NCBI GenBank assembly: GCA_019775845.1
Contig: JADQAV010000025.1
Location: 372,001 to 436,000 of the forward strand
Source: Myrmaecium sp. VS I D KN 1
Lineage: Eukaryota; Ascomycota; Dothideomycetes; Valsariales; Valsariaceae
Direction of reading: 5' to 3'
Length of the DNA: 64,000 bases
Shown: piece by piece, positions 24,201 to 35,049 of the stretch
Numbering within the stretch: position 1 is the stretch's first letter
How the letters are laid out: every line of letters begins with the position of its first letter
Position numbers and translations under genes: made by a program
The notes under the pieces: model-generated
Database searches by the model: none
Seen by the model: only the letters and a program-made list of their open reading frames with translations
Told to the model about the DNA's origin: nothing

Positions 24201-24748
24201 AGCCACCCACCGCTCGAAACCGCGCAAACTCCAAAGCCCAGATGGCATACGGTCGCGGTGAAAGTCGTTCTCCCAGCCAGAGTACCATGAACAGCGGGGT
24301 TCCCGCACTCTACGAAAGCCAGCTGGAAAACCGACCCCAGTCGCAACACGTGCGCAATGGAAATGGCAGCGCGCCCACCTCCGCCCCGGCACAACAGATG
24401 CACTTTCCCCCAACGTCAGCCATGCCCAGCTATCCTCCCGCCCGCACGGAGAAGCAACCCATCGACTTCCCCTACCCATCGTACCCCCACGGCCCTTACT
24501 ACCAAGCCAGCGGCTCGGATGTGTCGGAGCCGCCGGGGGTGCCCACCTCTCGCCCGCAGTACCCGGCCGGCTTCAACAGCTCCTCCGAGGGCCGGGGCGA
24601 GCCGCGGCCGGGGGTGCTGCAGAAGAACCGCAAGTTCGGCGAGGCGTACGAGGGCGAGCCGCGACATCACGGCAGCTCCGGACCGGCGAAACGGGTCATG
24701 GATATCTTCCGGCGGATCGGCAAGGCGCGGGAGAGGGAGGGGCGATGA
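21220..24748 (+). CDS. Kin4-type serine/threonine protein kinase
   Basis: CAMK/Snf1-related kinase resembling yeast Kin4/Frk1, which acts in the spindle-position checkpoint. Exon 1 is 21220-22770 and exon 2 starts at 22823; the product is about 1158 aa. Residues 1-285 are a Ser/Pro/Gln-rich disordered head. The kinase domain starts near 291: G-E-G-E-F-G-K, V-A-I-K-L (Lys about 323), H-R-D-L-K-L-E-N (about 416), D-F-G-F-A-N (about 436), then a long activation segment with an insert before T-S-C-G-S-P-C-Y-A-A-P-E, as in Kin4. The post-kinase half is Ser/Thr/Pro-rich and basic, ending M-D-I-F-R-R-I-G-K-A-R. A second GT-AG segment (23118-23165, 48 bp) is in frame without stops. If removed, the protein is 16 aa shorter with a His at the junction. 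Confidence 0.88.
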
Positions 24749-26870
24749 GAGAGCGGGAGGATGTGATGATGAGAGCTTGCTCTGCCTGCTGGTATCGGAA
24801 GATTGTACTTTTTGGGGGTCTGTCTCCTCGGTGTTTTGCGCCCGCCACATATATTTCTGATTCGGGGAGTCTCATCCTTTGTCTTTTTTTTTCTCTTTTC
24901 TTTCTTTCATCTGTGGGCTTCATGAGAGAGAGGGTTGTCGTCGTCATCCGCCTATAGATGAGAGATGCTTCTGGGGAGGCCCGGGGGGGAACATGGAGCG
25001 GTGGTGGTGGTGGTGGTGATAGTGGTTTGTTGAGATCTGCGCCTCTTCATAACATCACCATCTGGTTCTCTTTTTACCGCTTTGCCGTCCTCCTCCTCTT
25101 CCCCATTATTTGCTTGTTTTTTTCCTCCTTTTCTCTGGTTAGTCTCAGGCTGGTGTTCTTTTTCTTTTTTCTTTCTTCTTTTTCTCTCTGAGCTCTGTAC
25201 ATTTCCTCTTCTCACGCCGTCCTCCAACACACTGCAAGAACTCCACACCTCCATCTGTTTTCCCCATCTCTCTCGCAGGCAGTCACCGAGTAGAGACACG
25301 AGAAAGAAAGAAAAAAAGAGAAGCACCGAAACACTGTCATAGGGGTTGTCGATTGTCTGCCTGCTTTGCTTGCTCTGCCTGCCTGGTTGCCTGGTTGCTC
25401 GCTTGCCCGCGTCCTGCCTACTTTCCCTGCCCTGCCCATCCTGCCGGCCTGCGCGCGGAGGGTGAGGTGCGGCTTATAGGGTTGGGTCAGTCTGCGGTTG
25501 TTCTTCTCTTCGAGAGGCTTGGCTGGGCACATAGGCGGCGGCAAGGGATCCAGGCGGACAATCGTGTTATGCTGAGGGAGGGGGGCCGAGGGTTAGAAGG
25601 GAAGGGGGTGGGGGTGTAGTATATCTGCGCCTGTGTTTGTTTGTTTGTTTTTTTCTTTCCTTTCCTATTGTCATTGTTTCTTGTTTTCCTCCTTCTCTTT
25701 CTTCTTTTTTTCTACTGGGTTTGACTTTCTGCTGGCCATGGAGTACGGTCCTCCACCCCTTTTTCTCTCTGGTCTCCTTTTACCTCCTCATCCCTTTCTC
25801 TCTCTGCCGTCGTGTGTGTTTGTTTTTCTGGGGTAGGTGGCGGGTGGGGAAGGGGGAGAGGTTTTCTTTTTTTGCTTTTCTTTGGTTTGGTTGTGGCAAG
25901 TATTCTAATGCAAAAATGGGGTTTGATTGTTCTTTTCGTTGCATTTTGTTTCATATTTGTTTGTGTGGGTTTGCTTGGGTGTCTTTTTCTTCTCTCTGTT
26001 AGTCTCCGTTGCGTCAGTCAGCACTTGAAGGGTTTTGCTTAGGAGAAGAGTGGTAGGGAAGGGTGAAGCGGTGAGTAGGAAGTGTATTGGCATGTATGTG
26101 TGTGTGTGTGTGTGTGGAAAAGTCTCAGATAAAACCCGATTAGGCAGTGCTGGGTGCTTTTTATCTTCGCGTGTTGCTCATTGTCTCCTTTTTCGTATCA
26201 TCTCTTTCCTCTTTTCACTTCTTGGATTTTCCTCCTCTTGATTCCCCTTCTCGTTTTCATAAGTTATGTATATATCTCGTCTACCCTTTTTTTATATAAT
26301 CAAAAATTGCTATCTGGGATTGTGGGTTTGCTGTAATATAAGTGAGGTTGCCATTTTTTCATTCTTTCTCCACATATGGAGGTAAGATTAGACGCGTTAT
26401 ATACATATCCATGTGTCAGGATCCATGTATAAGAATCAAACCGTGGCCCCCTTCCGTCCTGAAGTCGTCCCTTCAAGACAGCTTCCCGGCCGGCTTCCGC
26501 GGTCCTTCAAGGTCCCCGTCCCCGTCCCCGTCCGCCGACGTTCCCCGGAAGCGGGTCCCTTCTGCTCCACAGTTCCGCTCACCGCCCTGGGGGGCGGGAG
26601 GCGGCAGTGGGCGCACGGTTTACCGCGCTCCACGGGCCCTTTTTTTTCTTCCTGATCACCTGGGTCAGGGACGTCAACACACCTTCAGCTTTTGCTTTTC
26701 CCCATAATTATCACCCACAATTCCTTCCCCATACTTTTTCATTCCCTTTAAATCACAACACGCCCCCGCCCTCCTCCCCCGGAATCTCTTCTCCTGCGTC
26801 CTATCCTTTTTCTTATTTCGTATTCTTCCTCGTTCTCTCGTTGTTCCTCGCGAAAAAAAATTTCGGCAGA
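24749..26870. other. 2.1-kb pyrimidine-rich gene-free region
   Basis: Strongly T/C-rich on the + strand through most of 24870-26870, with a TG repeat at about 26095-26117 and a GTCCCC repeat near 26512-26535. It should contain the kinase 3' trailer and the Sym1 promoter and leader. Long T/C runs give artificial Ser/Phe/Leu open frames, none protein-like. Confidence 0.5.
26095..26117. repeat. TG dinucleotide microsatellite
   Basis: About ten uninterrupted TG units. Confidence 0.8.
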
Positions 26871-27854
26871 ATGTTGCGCTGGTATGTTATCTCCGGGCTT
26901 CCCCCATCCGCCCGTCGTTGTTGATAAGGAGTCTGAGTATGATGGTTACTGATGCTAACGCTGTGACTCAGGTACCAAGCGAAGCTGGCGGCGCGCCCGC
27001 TGCTCACGCAGAGCATTACTACTGCTGTACGTCCTGTCCTCGAACTTGCTGTGTCCTTTGGAGGGCTGGCTGGCATTTCCCCCCGACTGTCCACGTTAGG
27101 AGCACCGCACGTGTCGCATGGTGCCAAGGGGTTTCTGGTGTTGCACAAGCGCTGCTTTATGGCGGATAGTGCTGGGTGAGGGGTATGTGGTAGTGGACAA
27201 TGGGGTTAACGGCTATGGCGTCACAGATCCTCTTCGCGACCGGCGATGCGATGGCGCAGCAGGGCGTCGAGAAGGTCGGGCTTCAGAACCATGACTTCGC
27301 CCGCACTGGTCGCATGGCTTTCTACGGCGGAGGTACGTCTCATCCTACATCAGCCGATCCTCCCACCCTTCATTGCTAACGTTTTGCTCACCCAGTCATC
27401 TTCGGCCCCGCCGCCACAACCTGGTTCAACATCCTCTCAAAGCGGGTGGTGATTCCGTCCTCGCCCAACGGAACGATCCTCGCGCGGGTGGCGTGCGACC
27501 AGCTCCTGTTCGCGCCCGTCAACCTGGGTCTGTTCCTGAGCACGATGGCGGTGCTGGAGGGCAGCGACCCGCGCAAGAAGATCGATGATACGTACAAGAA
27601 CGCCCTCACGAAGAACTGGATGGTCTGGCCGTGGGTGCAGTTGGGAAACTTTAAGTTCGTACCGCTGGAGCATCGGGTTTTGCTTGTGAATGTGATTTCG
27701 TTGGGTGAGTTTTGCTTGGAAGGGACCTTCGCGGATTGGTAACGTTGACTGACTTGTGGTCTCAGGCTGGAACTGCTACCTCTCGTACCTCAACAGCCAG
27801 GGTGGCGGCGGCGCGTTGGAGGAGGTCAAGCCTAAGGTTCTCAAGGAGAACTGA
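26871..27854 (+). CDS. SYM1: Sym1/Mpv17/PMP22-family inner mitochondrial membrane protein
   Basis: Small four-helix membrane protein of the Mpv17/PMP22 family, in yeast a mitochondrial inner-membrane channel-like protein needed for growth on ethanol at high temperature. Exons are 26871-26881 (11 bp), 26972-27026, 27227-27332, 27396-27704 and 27766-27854; all phases fit and give 189 aa, the usual length. It begins [22 protein letters not shown], then [36 protein letters not shown] and the signature [16 protein letters not shown] with [10 protein letters not shown]. The very short first exon and the 200-bp second intron are the only odd points. Confidence 0.93.
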
Positions 27855-28585
27855 GGAATCGTGTCCTGCGCGGTTCTCATGAACAGATGACTTAGTTGAG
27901 GCACACGGACGAGCGATTGCGTTTACATCGCGTCACGGCTCTGGCCATACCCATCTTTCCCAATGAGGCGGACGACAGCGGTTCTGAAGCTTCGACCGTT
28001 CTACTGTCGTGTGCGGTTTTGAGGGGAAGCATTCGCGGCGTTTGAATAGAAGAGAGCAGAGCATTGCGAGCGCTACGGTGCATAGAATGGAGTTTGTAGA
28101 AGTAGATGCTTGGACGTAGACTGAGAGCGGGAGAGCGAAGCTAGAGCAATAGAAATGGCCGGTTTAGATCTCTTGTTTGATGGTTTTGAATCAACGTGGC
28201 TCTTTTCTGCTATATGTGGCACTTTGTATGGTCTTCCTTTGAATGATACGGTTGTGAGGAAGAATTAGCTACTGGGACATGCCTTGGAAGTGAAATAGCC
28301 ATTTTCCACTTTGCGTAGCCTTTTCTTCACAAGGCTGTGTCCGCATCCTCCTTTGTCTGGCAAGTCTTGGCGTCACGTGCACGCGATTGTAGCTCCTTGC
28401 CAAATTGGAGCTTCAAAGAATCCCCGTCAATCAACAACGTCCACTGGGGATATCAACACCACAAATTCCACTCCGAGCCACCTCTGCTGCACACTTCGTA
28501 AACGGCGTGAACTGGCTGTTGGGTCGGCTTCAATAAATATAGCAAGGGCACGAGCGCCTCCACGCGTAACCGCCAATCGCCCAGC
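27855..28585. other. Intergenic region, no gene seen
   Basis: About 730 bp between Sym1 and the Nup85-like gene. It holds the Sym1 trailer and the next promoter; an AATAAATATA sequence lies about 55 bp before the next ATG. Confidence 0.5.
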
Positions 28586-31500
28586 ATGTTTCGCGTGCCA
28601 GAGTCGTCGGATCCACCGTCGACGCCGGGTCGTCTGAGCATGAACCACCCATCCACCACGCCTGCGGGCCCGCCGCCGACCGGCTTCACCGCCGCTTCCT
28701 TCACGCCCGCCGGCCACCCCCCGCCCTCCTCGCTGTTTGGCGATTCTCACATCCACCAGCCAACCGCTGCCGCCGCCGCCGCCGCTGTGAACGACCACGA
28801 CATGGACGACGAGCACGCCCACGGATTCTACGACGACTTCGTCGACGCGCAGGCGGCCTTCGGACCGCCGCCGTCTCGCTTCGGCGCTGCCCCGATCCCT
28901 TCTGCGCCGGGTCCCTTCGCTGCTGCGCCATTTTTTCCGCCGCCCGTCGGAGGCGTCAGCACCAACACCAACACCAACAACAATCACAAGAGGAACCTGT
29001 TCGGTTTTGGCGGGCTCGAATCGCCACGGAGCGCGAAACGTTCGCGGTTCGGAGATTCGTTGGCGGGCGGTGGGTTCACGGCGTCGATGCGATCGCAGGC
29101 CGCGGATGGCGGTCCGCTGCTGGAATCCAAGTATGACCTGCTGGCTTTGGCGAAGGGGCTGACGGCTGCGATGCCTCAGCCGGAGCTGACAGAGGTGGAC
29201 ACTTTCATTCTGGAGACGGAGAGCATCATGATTGAGCTGTGGGGCGCGGTCAAGTCGGGCGAGGCCTTGACGATTGAGAAGGCGCTGGATACATCGGCAG
29301 AGCAGCTGCGAGACTTGTGGACGCAGATGACGGGGCCGAAGAGGAAGACGAGGGGCATCCCGACCTCCAAGGATGATCCGCTTGTCAAGGCGAACGCGGT
29401 GGCACAGCTGCTTGTACGGCTGCATTATGGCGCCAAGGTGGAGGTGAAGGAGCAGCTGAGGTCGTCGAGGTTTGGAGCGCCGCCGAAACAGCCGCAGACT
29501 GTGGAGCGGCGCAACGTGCCAATGCCGAAGGTGCTGCTGGATTGGATGACGGAGTTTGGAGAGGAGCCGATGGATCTGGAAGATGTGCTGGCGGCGCAGG
29601 GCCGCTACTCGGCGGAGAACGGGTTTTGGGAGGCGGTGCTGATCTCCGCGTTCCACGGGCGGTTCCAGGACACGCTTACGTTGTTGAAGGGGGCGGATTT
29701 CTCGGTTGCAGCGAGTGCGGTGATCGACAATAGTCAGGACGAGCCTGGATACCGGGGTGCGCAGCTGGATGCCATCAATGAGGTGGTGCAGGATGCGATT
29801 CTGCTGCTTCAGGACTGTCCCGCGGTGCGTTCGGACGATTGGGATGTCAAAGGTGCCGACTGGACTTTGTTCCGGCGCCGCGTTACGCAGGCCATGGAAG
29901 ATCTGAGAGACTTTGCCGAGGGCGACAACCGCTTCAACCAGGGCTTTAATGATGGGTTCGGGGCTTCTGCATTCGGCGTCTCGGCCATCAGCAACCAGTT
30001 CAGCTTCAGCACTGCCAGCCGGAGGGCGGAAAGCAGGGTGCCGTGGACGGTGTATGAGAACCTTTGCTTCCTCTACAAGCAGCTTCTCGGGAACCCGGAT
30101 GAGATCGTGGCGAACGCGGTGGATTGGGTCGAGGCCACCATCGGCCACGCGGTGTGGTGGAACGGCGAGGAGGCCGGTGTGCCTACGACCAGTCTTCGTG
30201 CCAGCCGGATGTCGCTCACCAGGCCGACCAGGACGCGCGAGTCGGATGTCGCGCCGTATGAGGCGTACCGGCAGAGGCTACGCCAGGCTTTCATCGAGGT
30301 CTCGCACGCCGAGGAGGAGCAGCTGGCCATCGAGACGACGAACCCGGTTCACGTGGCGTTGGCTTGCGTCTTTGAGGGCAATCTCGAGGGCCTCCTCTTG
30401 CTGCTCCGCCGCTGGTCTCTGACCATCACCACGTCTGTGGTCGAGCTCGCACATGCTGGCAACTGGCTTGGGACCTCGCCGTCCAAGGCGCTTGGCGGGT
30501 TCGACAAGAGCGATCTGATGGTCTTGAGTTATGGCCAGGGGGATAATCGCGGTGTGGATAAGGACGAGTATCTGATGGAGTACGCTGAGTTCCTCCATGC
30601 CGAGGGTGTTTTGACCTCGGAGCGGGATGGACTTCAACAGCCGGGTTGGTCCCTTGCCATCCAGTTGCTGTGTCGCCTTGATGATACCGCAGCGGCCACG
30701 GAGCGGATCAACAGATACCTGGATGATATCCCACTGGATAGTGAGAAGCATGTCGACGATGCGCTCGCGCTTTGCAGCGATCTTGATCTGGCGGAACAGG
30801 CGAACAAGATCGCCGAGGTAAGCTATCTCTCGGTCGTCTAGTGTGCTGTATGAATTCTTTTGCTGACTGTCCGCACAAGCGCTACGCCGACTCACGTGTG
30901 GCCGATACCGAAAACACAAACTATGGAGCTGCTCTACTGTATTACGCGCGTGCGCACAATGAAACAAAACTCCGCAACGTCCTCGGCGTCATGAGCTCGC
31001 TCTGCCTCGTTCATAGCATGGCATATCCACCAACTGCCGAGCTTGACGATCGCCTTCACGCGTACCTCGACTCTCCCAAGGACGAGCTCTCCGCGCTCGC
31101 CGCGATCGACCACGAGGCCGCCACTCTCCTGTCGACTCACCTGGCCGGCTACGCCACCCTCCGTCAATTCTACGACTACCGCGACGAAGCGGTCCTCTGC
31201 GGGCCAGGCGAGAAACCCTCCATGGGCACCAAGGCCCGCTACCGCGCCGCCGCGACCGCCCTCATCGCCCTCATCTCCTCCGCGGCGGCCTCCATCCGCG
31301 GCGGCCTCTACGACCCGGACGACGACACGGTCGTCCAGATCGACGGCCTGCTCACCCTCCTTGGCGAAGCCCTCCCTTTCCTCGTCAAGGCCCCCGCCGC
31401 CCTCGACCGCGCCCACCTCACCACCCTCCTCGCCGTCCTCGAGGACTTCGAAACCCTCTCCACCTCCAAGATCCGCAGCCAATGTGAGCACCTCCTCGCC

Positions 31501-31866
31501 GCCGCCCTGGCCGCCGCCGCCTCCACCTCCTCTTCCACCGACCACGCCACCGCCTCCGCCCTCCACACCCGCCTGGCGCCCCTGCCTTCGGCATCCGTCT
31601 CCGCCTCCACCCTCCTCCGCAAAAGCACCTCTAACCTCACCGCGAGCTCCTACGACCTCGTCGGCTCCGAGGTGCTGGGCGGCAGCCTCGAGGGCAGCGC
31701 CGTCCTCGTCCGCGGGCCCGTCCGTCGCGAGTGGGATTGGCGCCAAGGCTTGCTGGCGTCGGATGTGCTGCTTCGGGAGCCGCCGGCGGCGGCGAGGAGA
31801 CTGGTGCGTACGTTGCGGGTTTTGCTCGCTGAGGAGGTGAGGGGCCGGTGGGTGAGGGGGGGTTGA
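28586..31866 (+). CDS. Nucleoporin Nup85-like, Y-complex component
   Basis: Scaffold nucleoporin of the outer-ring Y complex (Nup107-160/Nup84 complex). Exons are 28586-30817 and 30880-31866, giving 1072 aa; the splice joins K-I-A-E to R-Y-A-D. The first 180 residues are Pro/Ala/Gly-rich with scattered L-F-G and F-G. The rest is an all-helical repeat protein without enzymatic motifs. The most family-like part is the C-terminal half: N-P-V-H-V-A-L-A-C-V-F-E-G-N-L-E-G-L, A-I-Q-L-L-C-R-L-D-D, R-I-N-R-Y-L-D-D-I-P-L-D-S, then Y-G-A-A-L-L-Y-Y-A-R-A-H and A-G-Y-A-T-L-R-Q-F-Y-D-Y-R-D. I call it Nup85 from memory of fungal homologues; another Y-complex helical nucleoporin is possible. Long open frames on the opposite strand are shadows of high-GC third positions. 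Confidence 0.7.
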
Positions 31867-32834
31867 TTGGGGGAGGGATGGTTTGGAGGGGGTTTGTGGA
31901 ATGATGTGGTTCTTCTCCAAGTCATGTTGTGGTGTTGCTCTTCCTTTCCTTTTTCCTTTTCGAGGGGGATATGTTTACCACTCGGCCTTCTTTCTTCCTT
32001 CCTTCTTTTTTGTTGTGACCGCATCATACATCCTGCCTTTTTTTACTGAAGAAACCGGGTTTGGGCTTGAAGTGTGAGGTTAGGTTGGGTGATGCATGGA
32101 TGGATGGAATAGTCGGAGTGATCGAAGAGGCGGAGACGAAGAAGGGATTACCGTAGTGCATGCAATGTAAGATGATTGTTTGTTTTTCGAAGGGATGCTT
32201 ACTCTACTTGGCTGGTTGTGATATTGTTCGCGACCCGGTTCTTAGTGGACGGTGAGTGGTCTTGGCCCTGACAAGTAAGAAAAAACATGCCAAATCCAGT
32301 ACACACTTCTTGACCTCAACCTTATACATTACATCTATCATCAACGGTCATATGCGCATATGCAGAGAGTGGAAGAAGTACTGTCTGTTGGCCATTCCGT
32401 TCTGAATCTGTCTACCTCATGAAAGGATATGGACCACTGGAAGGATAACAGCAGAAAAAATAAGAAAGAATAGTAAACCTTCCCCATCATCTTCAACCCT
32501 CCCTCTCTTGCTTTGCTTCTCGTACGAGATCGGTGGAAGCTGCCTAGGGGGGCGGAAGGAGAGAGGAAAGGAAAAGAAGAGAAAAGAAAGTGAAGGGAAT
32601 AAAAGAAAAAGAAGAGAAGAAGAGAAAAGAGAAAGAAATAGAGCAAGCCCATCCACGCTGGCACCTTACCGTACCGTATCAGTCAGACAATCCACCCCTC
32701 TGTCCGTCCGTTCGTCTTTGCTCTCACACTAAGCAGTCGCCATCGCCCCTCAAGCCCAGCAGACATGTCGTCGTCGTCGTCGTATTGTATCGTCCCAGTT
32801 CAATGCCATCGCCAGTCGTCTCGCGATCCCAGAT
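31867..32834. other. Intergenic region between convergent genes
   Basis: About 970 bp with T-rich then purine-rich (GAAAAG-type) stretches at 32550-32645. It probably holds two 3' trailers. No gene seen. Confidence 0.5.
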
Positions 32835-33536
32835 CTAGTAACCCGAGCCAGAGCCAGAGGTGGAAGCCGAACCCGCAACACCAACACCGCCACCACCGCC
32901 AAACCCAAGCATCAGCGCAACAAGCAGCGCAACAAGCAGCCCTTCCCACACAAGCAGTCGTGCGTTTCCCAGACCCTTGCTCTTCTCCTTCCCCTCAACC
33001 ATCCTATCCACCTTCCCCTCTTCCCGCTCAACCCGCACCTCAACCCCCTCCTCCCCCTCCCCCTCCTTACCACCACCCTCCTCAACCCACCCCCGATCCG
33101 CCCGCAACTGCAACCCCACCGCCGCCGCCCTGGCCCTCGCCTCCGGCGTCCACCCCGTGCGCACCAGCACCAACCGTCCCACCGTCGTGCGCTGCACACA
33201 CTCCTTCAACCCCACCCTGCCCACCACAACGTTGCTCTCCCGCTCGACGCGCTCGTGCGTGACGCCCGGGGGCAGCGGGGGGGCGTCGGCGTCGGCGTCG
33301 GCGTCGGACGCAGGCGCAGGGAGCAAGATGGTTTTCGCGCCGGGCAGGGCGGGGAGCGGGATCCGCAGGGCGGTGGCGAGGCGCTGGGCGTGCGGGGTCC
33401 AGGCGTAGGTCGTGTGCTGCACGCCGGAGGGGGCGGTGGTGGTGTGTTGGTGGTAGTGGAGGCGGGTCGGGACGGGGGAGGTGGGGGTGGGGTAAAGGGC
33501 GAGGGGGGAGGGGTGGGTGGTTTTCTCGGTCGTCAT
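32835..33536 (-). CDS. Unrecognised protein with C-terminal membrane segment, 233 aa
   Basis: The start chosen is the ATG at 33536-33534 (M-T-T-E-K-T-T-H-P-S), preceded by AAA; a longer in-frame start at 33680 adds 48 low-complexity residues. The N-terminal part reads L-H-Y-H-Q-H-T-T-T-A-P-S-G and A-W-T-P-H-A-Q-R-L-A-T-A-L-R-I-P-L-P. A run of Asp-Ala dipeptides (about residue 80) is encoded by a GTCGGC-type hexamer repeat at 33282-33309. A charged Glu/Lys-rich stretch is followed by a hydrophobic segment (L-L-V-W-E-G-L-L-V-A-L-L-V-A-L-M-L-G-F, about 194-212) and a short Gly/Ser tail. This layout suits a tail-anchored or single-pass protein. I recognise no family. It converges with the Nup85-like gene. 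Confidence 0.5.
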   Translation of the reverse strand: MTTEKTTHPSPLALYPTPTSPVPTRLHYHQHTTTAPSGVQHTTYAWTPHAQRLATALRIPLPALPGAKTILLPAPASDADADADAPPLPPGVTHERVERESNVVVGRVGLKECVQRTTVGRLVLVRTGWTPEARARAAAVGLQLRADRGWVEEGGGKEGEGEEGVEVRVEREEGKVDRMVEGKEKSKGLGNARLLVWEGLLVALLVALMLGFGGGGGVGVAGSASTSGSGSGY

Positions 33537-35049
33537 TTTCCTTGGTTTGTTGAGTTGATCTTTTTCTTGGTGGATGGAGGGTTTGGAAGAGGTGTGTGTG
33601 GTGTCCTGTGGATTTGGTTCCGGAGTTGGGAGTAGAGAATGTGTGATTGTGTTTGTCCGTTTGCTTCTCCGTTCGTCCAAGTTATGTGTGGAGTGAGTAG
33701 GTTGATGGACTTGTCTTTTTCTCCCTATCGTAGCTGGAAGGAGGGTCGAGTGGAAGGGGTTTGAAGGAGTGTTCCGGAGAGGAGTGTGTGGTCTCCTGTG
33801 GTGTTGTGGTTTGTGGACCAGGAGTAGAAGAGGTGTGAAGATGTGTCTGTCCGTCCGTTTGTTTATCCTTCCGTTCGAGTTGACCGATGACAGAACCGTA
33901 TGAACAGACTGGTTCGTTTCTCAGTATCGTATCCAGGAGAGGATTGTATGGATGATCGAAAGTCTCGAGATGTACAACCGTCCAAATCCCTTTCGATGAG
34001 AGAAACCGAGGAAACCGCGTGCCTTCGTCCAAGCTATTGCCGAATCCTCGCAGTCCCTTCAAAAAGCGCTCCGAGCCGTCGAACCTTTCTCTCGTCAAGT
34101 ATCGCGTCGAGCAAGAAGCGTAGCGCAGTGCAGCAAAGCAGAACAGGTCGTCAGTCCGCCGTCGATGTGGTTGAAGTCCAAGACCCAGAGAACCAGCGAG
34201 CAAGACAGTAAGGATGGCCTCCAAAGGCGCGAACCAAAGACGCGAAAGCGAAGATGAAATGAAGAAGAAAAGAAAACGAAAGCCAAAGCTGAGAAGAAAC
34301 GGTCTTTATTTAAGGACGCGCAAATTCCCAAAAAGGAAAAACATGTCCCAGTCACCGGTAGCGTGTGAAAGGAACGCACTGCACTGCACTGACCATCAGT
34401 TCAGCAGGTTTAATTTCACACTTTGTGAAGGAGAACCAGATCCAGATCCAAAACTGAAACCAGAATGGAAAACCTGACCACTCACCGCCCCGCCAGCTAG
34501 GGGAGCAGGAAAAGAAAGAAAGAACGAAACAAAAAAAAGGTGACGGGATGCTTGTTGTGCTCGGTGAAGGTCCATCTATTTGGCCAATCAGCGCTCGTTT
34601 GTCGTGGACAAACGGCGGGAAGGAGGACATGGTCCGTCACCGACTCGATGAATGTTGACTGCGCGCACGCGAAAGCGGATGAGAAGAAGGGTCGAAGAGC
34701 GACTGGCTGATCGAACATTGCCTGCATAGCGAAGCGGAGAGAGTAGAAAGAGGTCAGAAATAAGAGACGAAGAAAGGAGGGACGTTTCAAAGAAAAGTCA
34801 TATCGAGATAGGTAGGTATCTATAAGGAACACGCAACAAAGTCAACAAAAGAAGTGAAGATAGAAAAAAGGGAAAAAAGAAAAGCAGAGGTATACACATA
34901 AACCCATTCATCGTTTTCTCGTCCCCGAAATACCGTAGAGTGGGAATAGTAGTAGTAGTATCAGGCCGTCATCAAAGCCGGAACCGAGACAAAAGAAAAA
35001 GAAGAAGGGAATCAAAGGAGTGAAGAGAGAAAACCATCACCATATTTCA
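33537..35049. other. Intergenic region, no convincing gene
   Basis: About 1.5 kb. The 33.54-34.2 kb part probably holds the promoter and leader of the minus-strand gene, and the purine-rich 34.2-35.05 kb part the trailer of the Ysc84-type gene. A 180-codon minus-strand frame at 33682-34224 is noted under rejected items. Confidence 0.45.

Noticed and set aside
28427-30148. 573-codon open frame on the minus strand opposite the Nup85-like gene
   Set aside because: Arg/His/Leu-rich translation without motifs; it mirrors the codon bias of the + strand gene.
30934-31920. 328-codon Gly/Glu-rich minus-strand frame
   Set aside because: Antisense shadow of the second Nup85-like exon; low complexity throughout.
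33682-34224. 180-codon minus-strand frame starting with a short hydrophobic stretch
   Set aside because: Only the first 15 residues look like a signal segment; the rest is random Ser/Thr/Pro in an apparent leader region.
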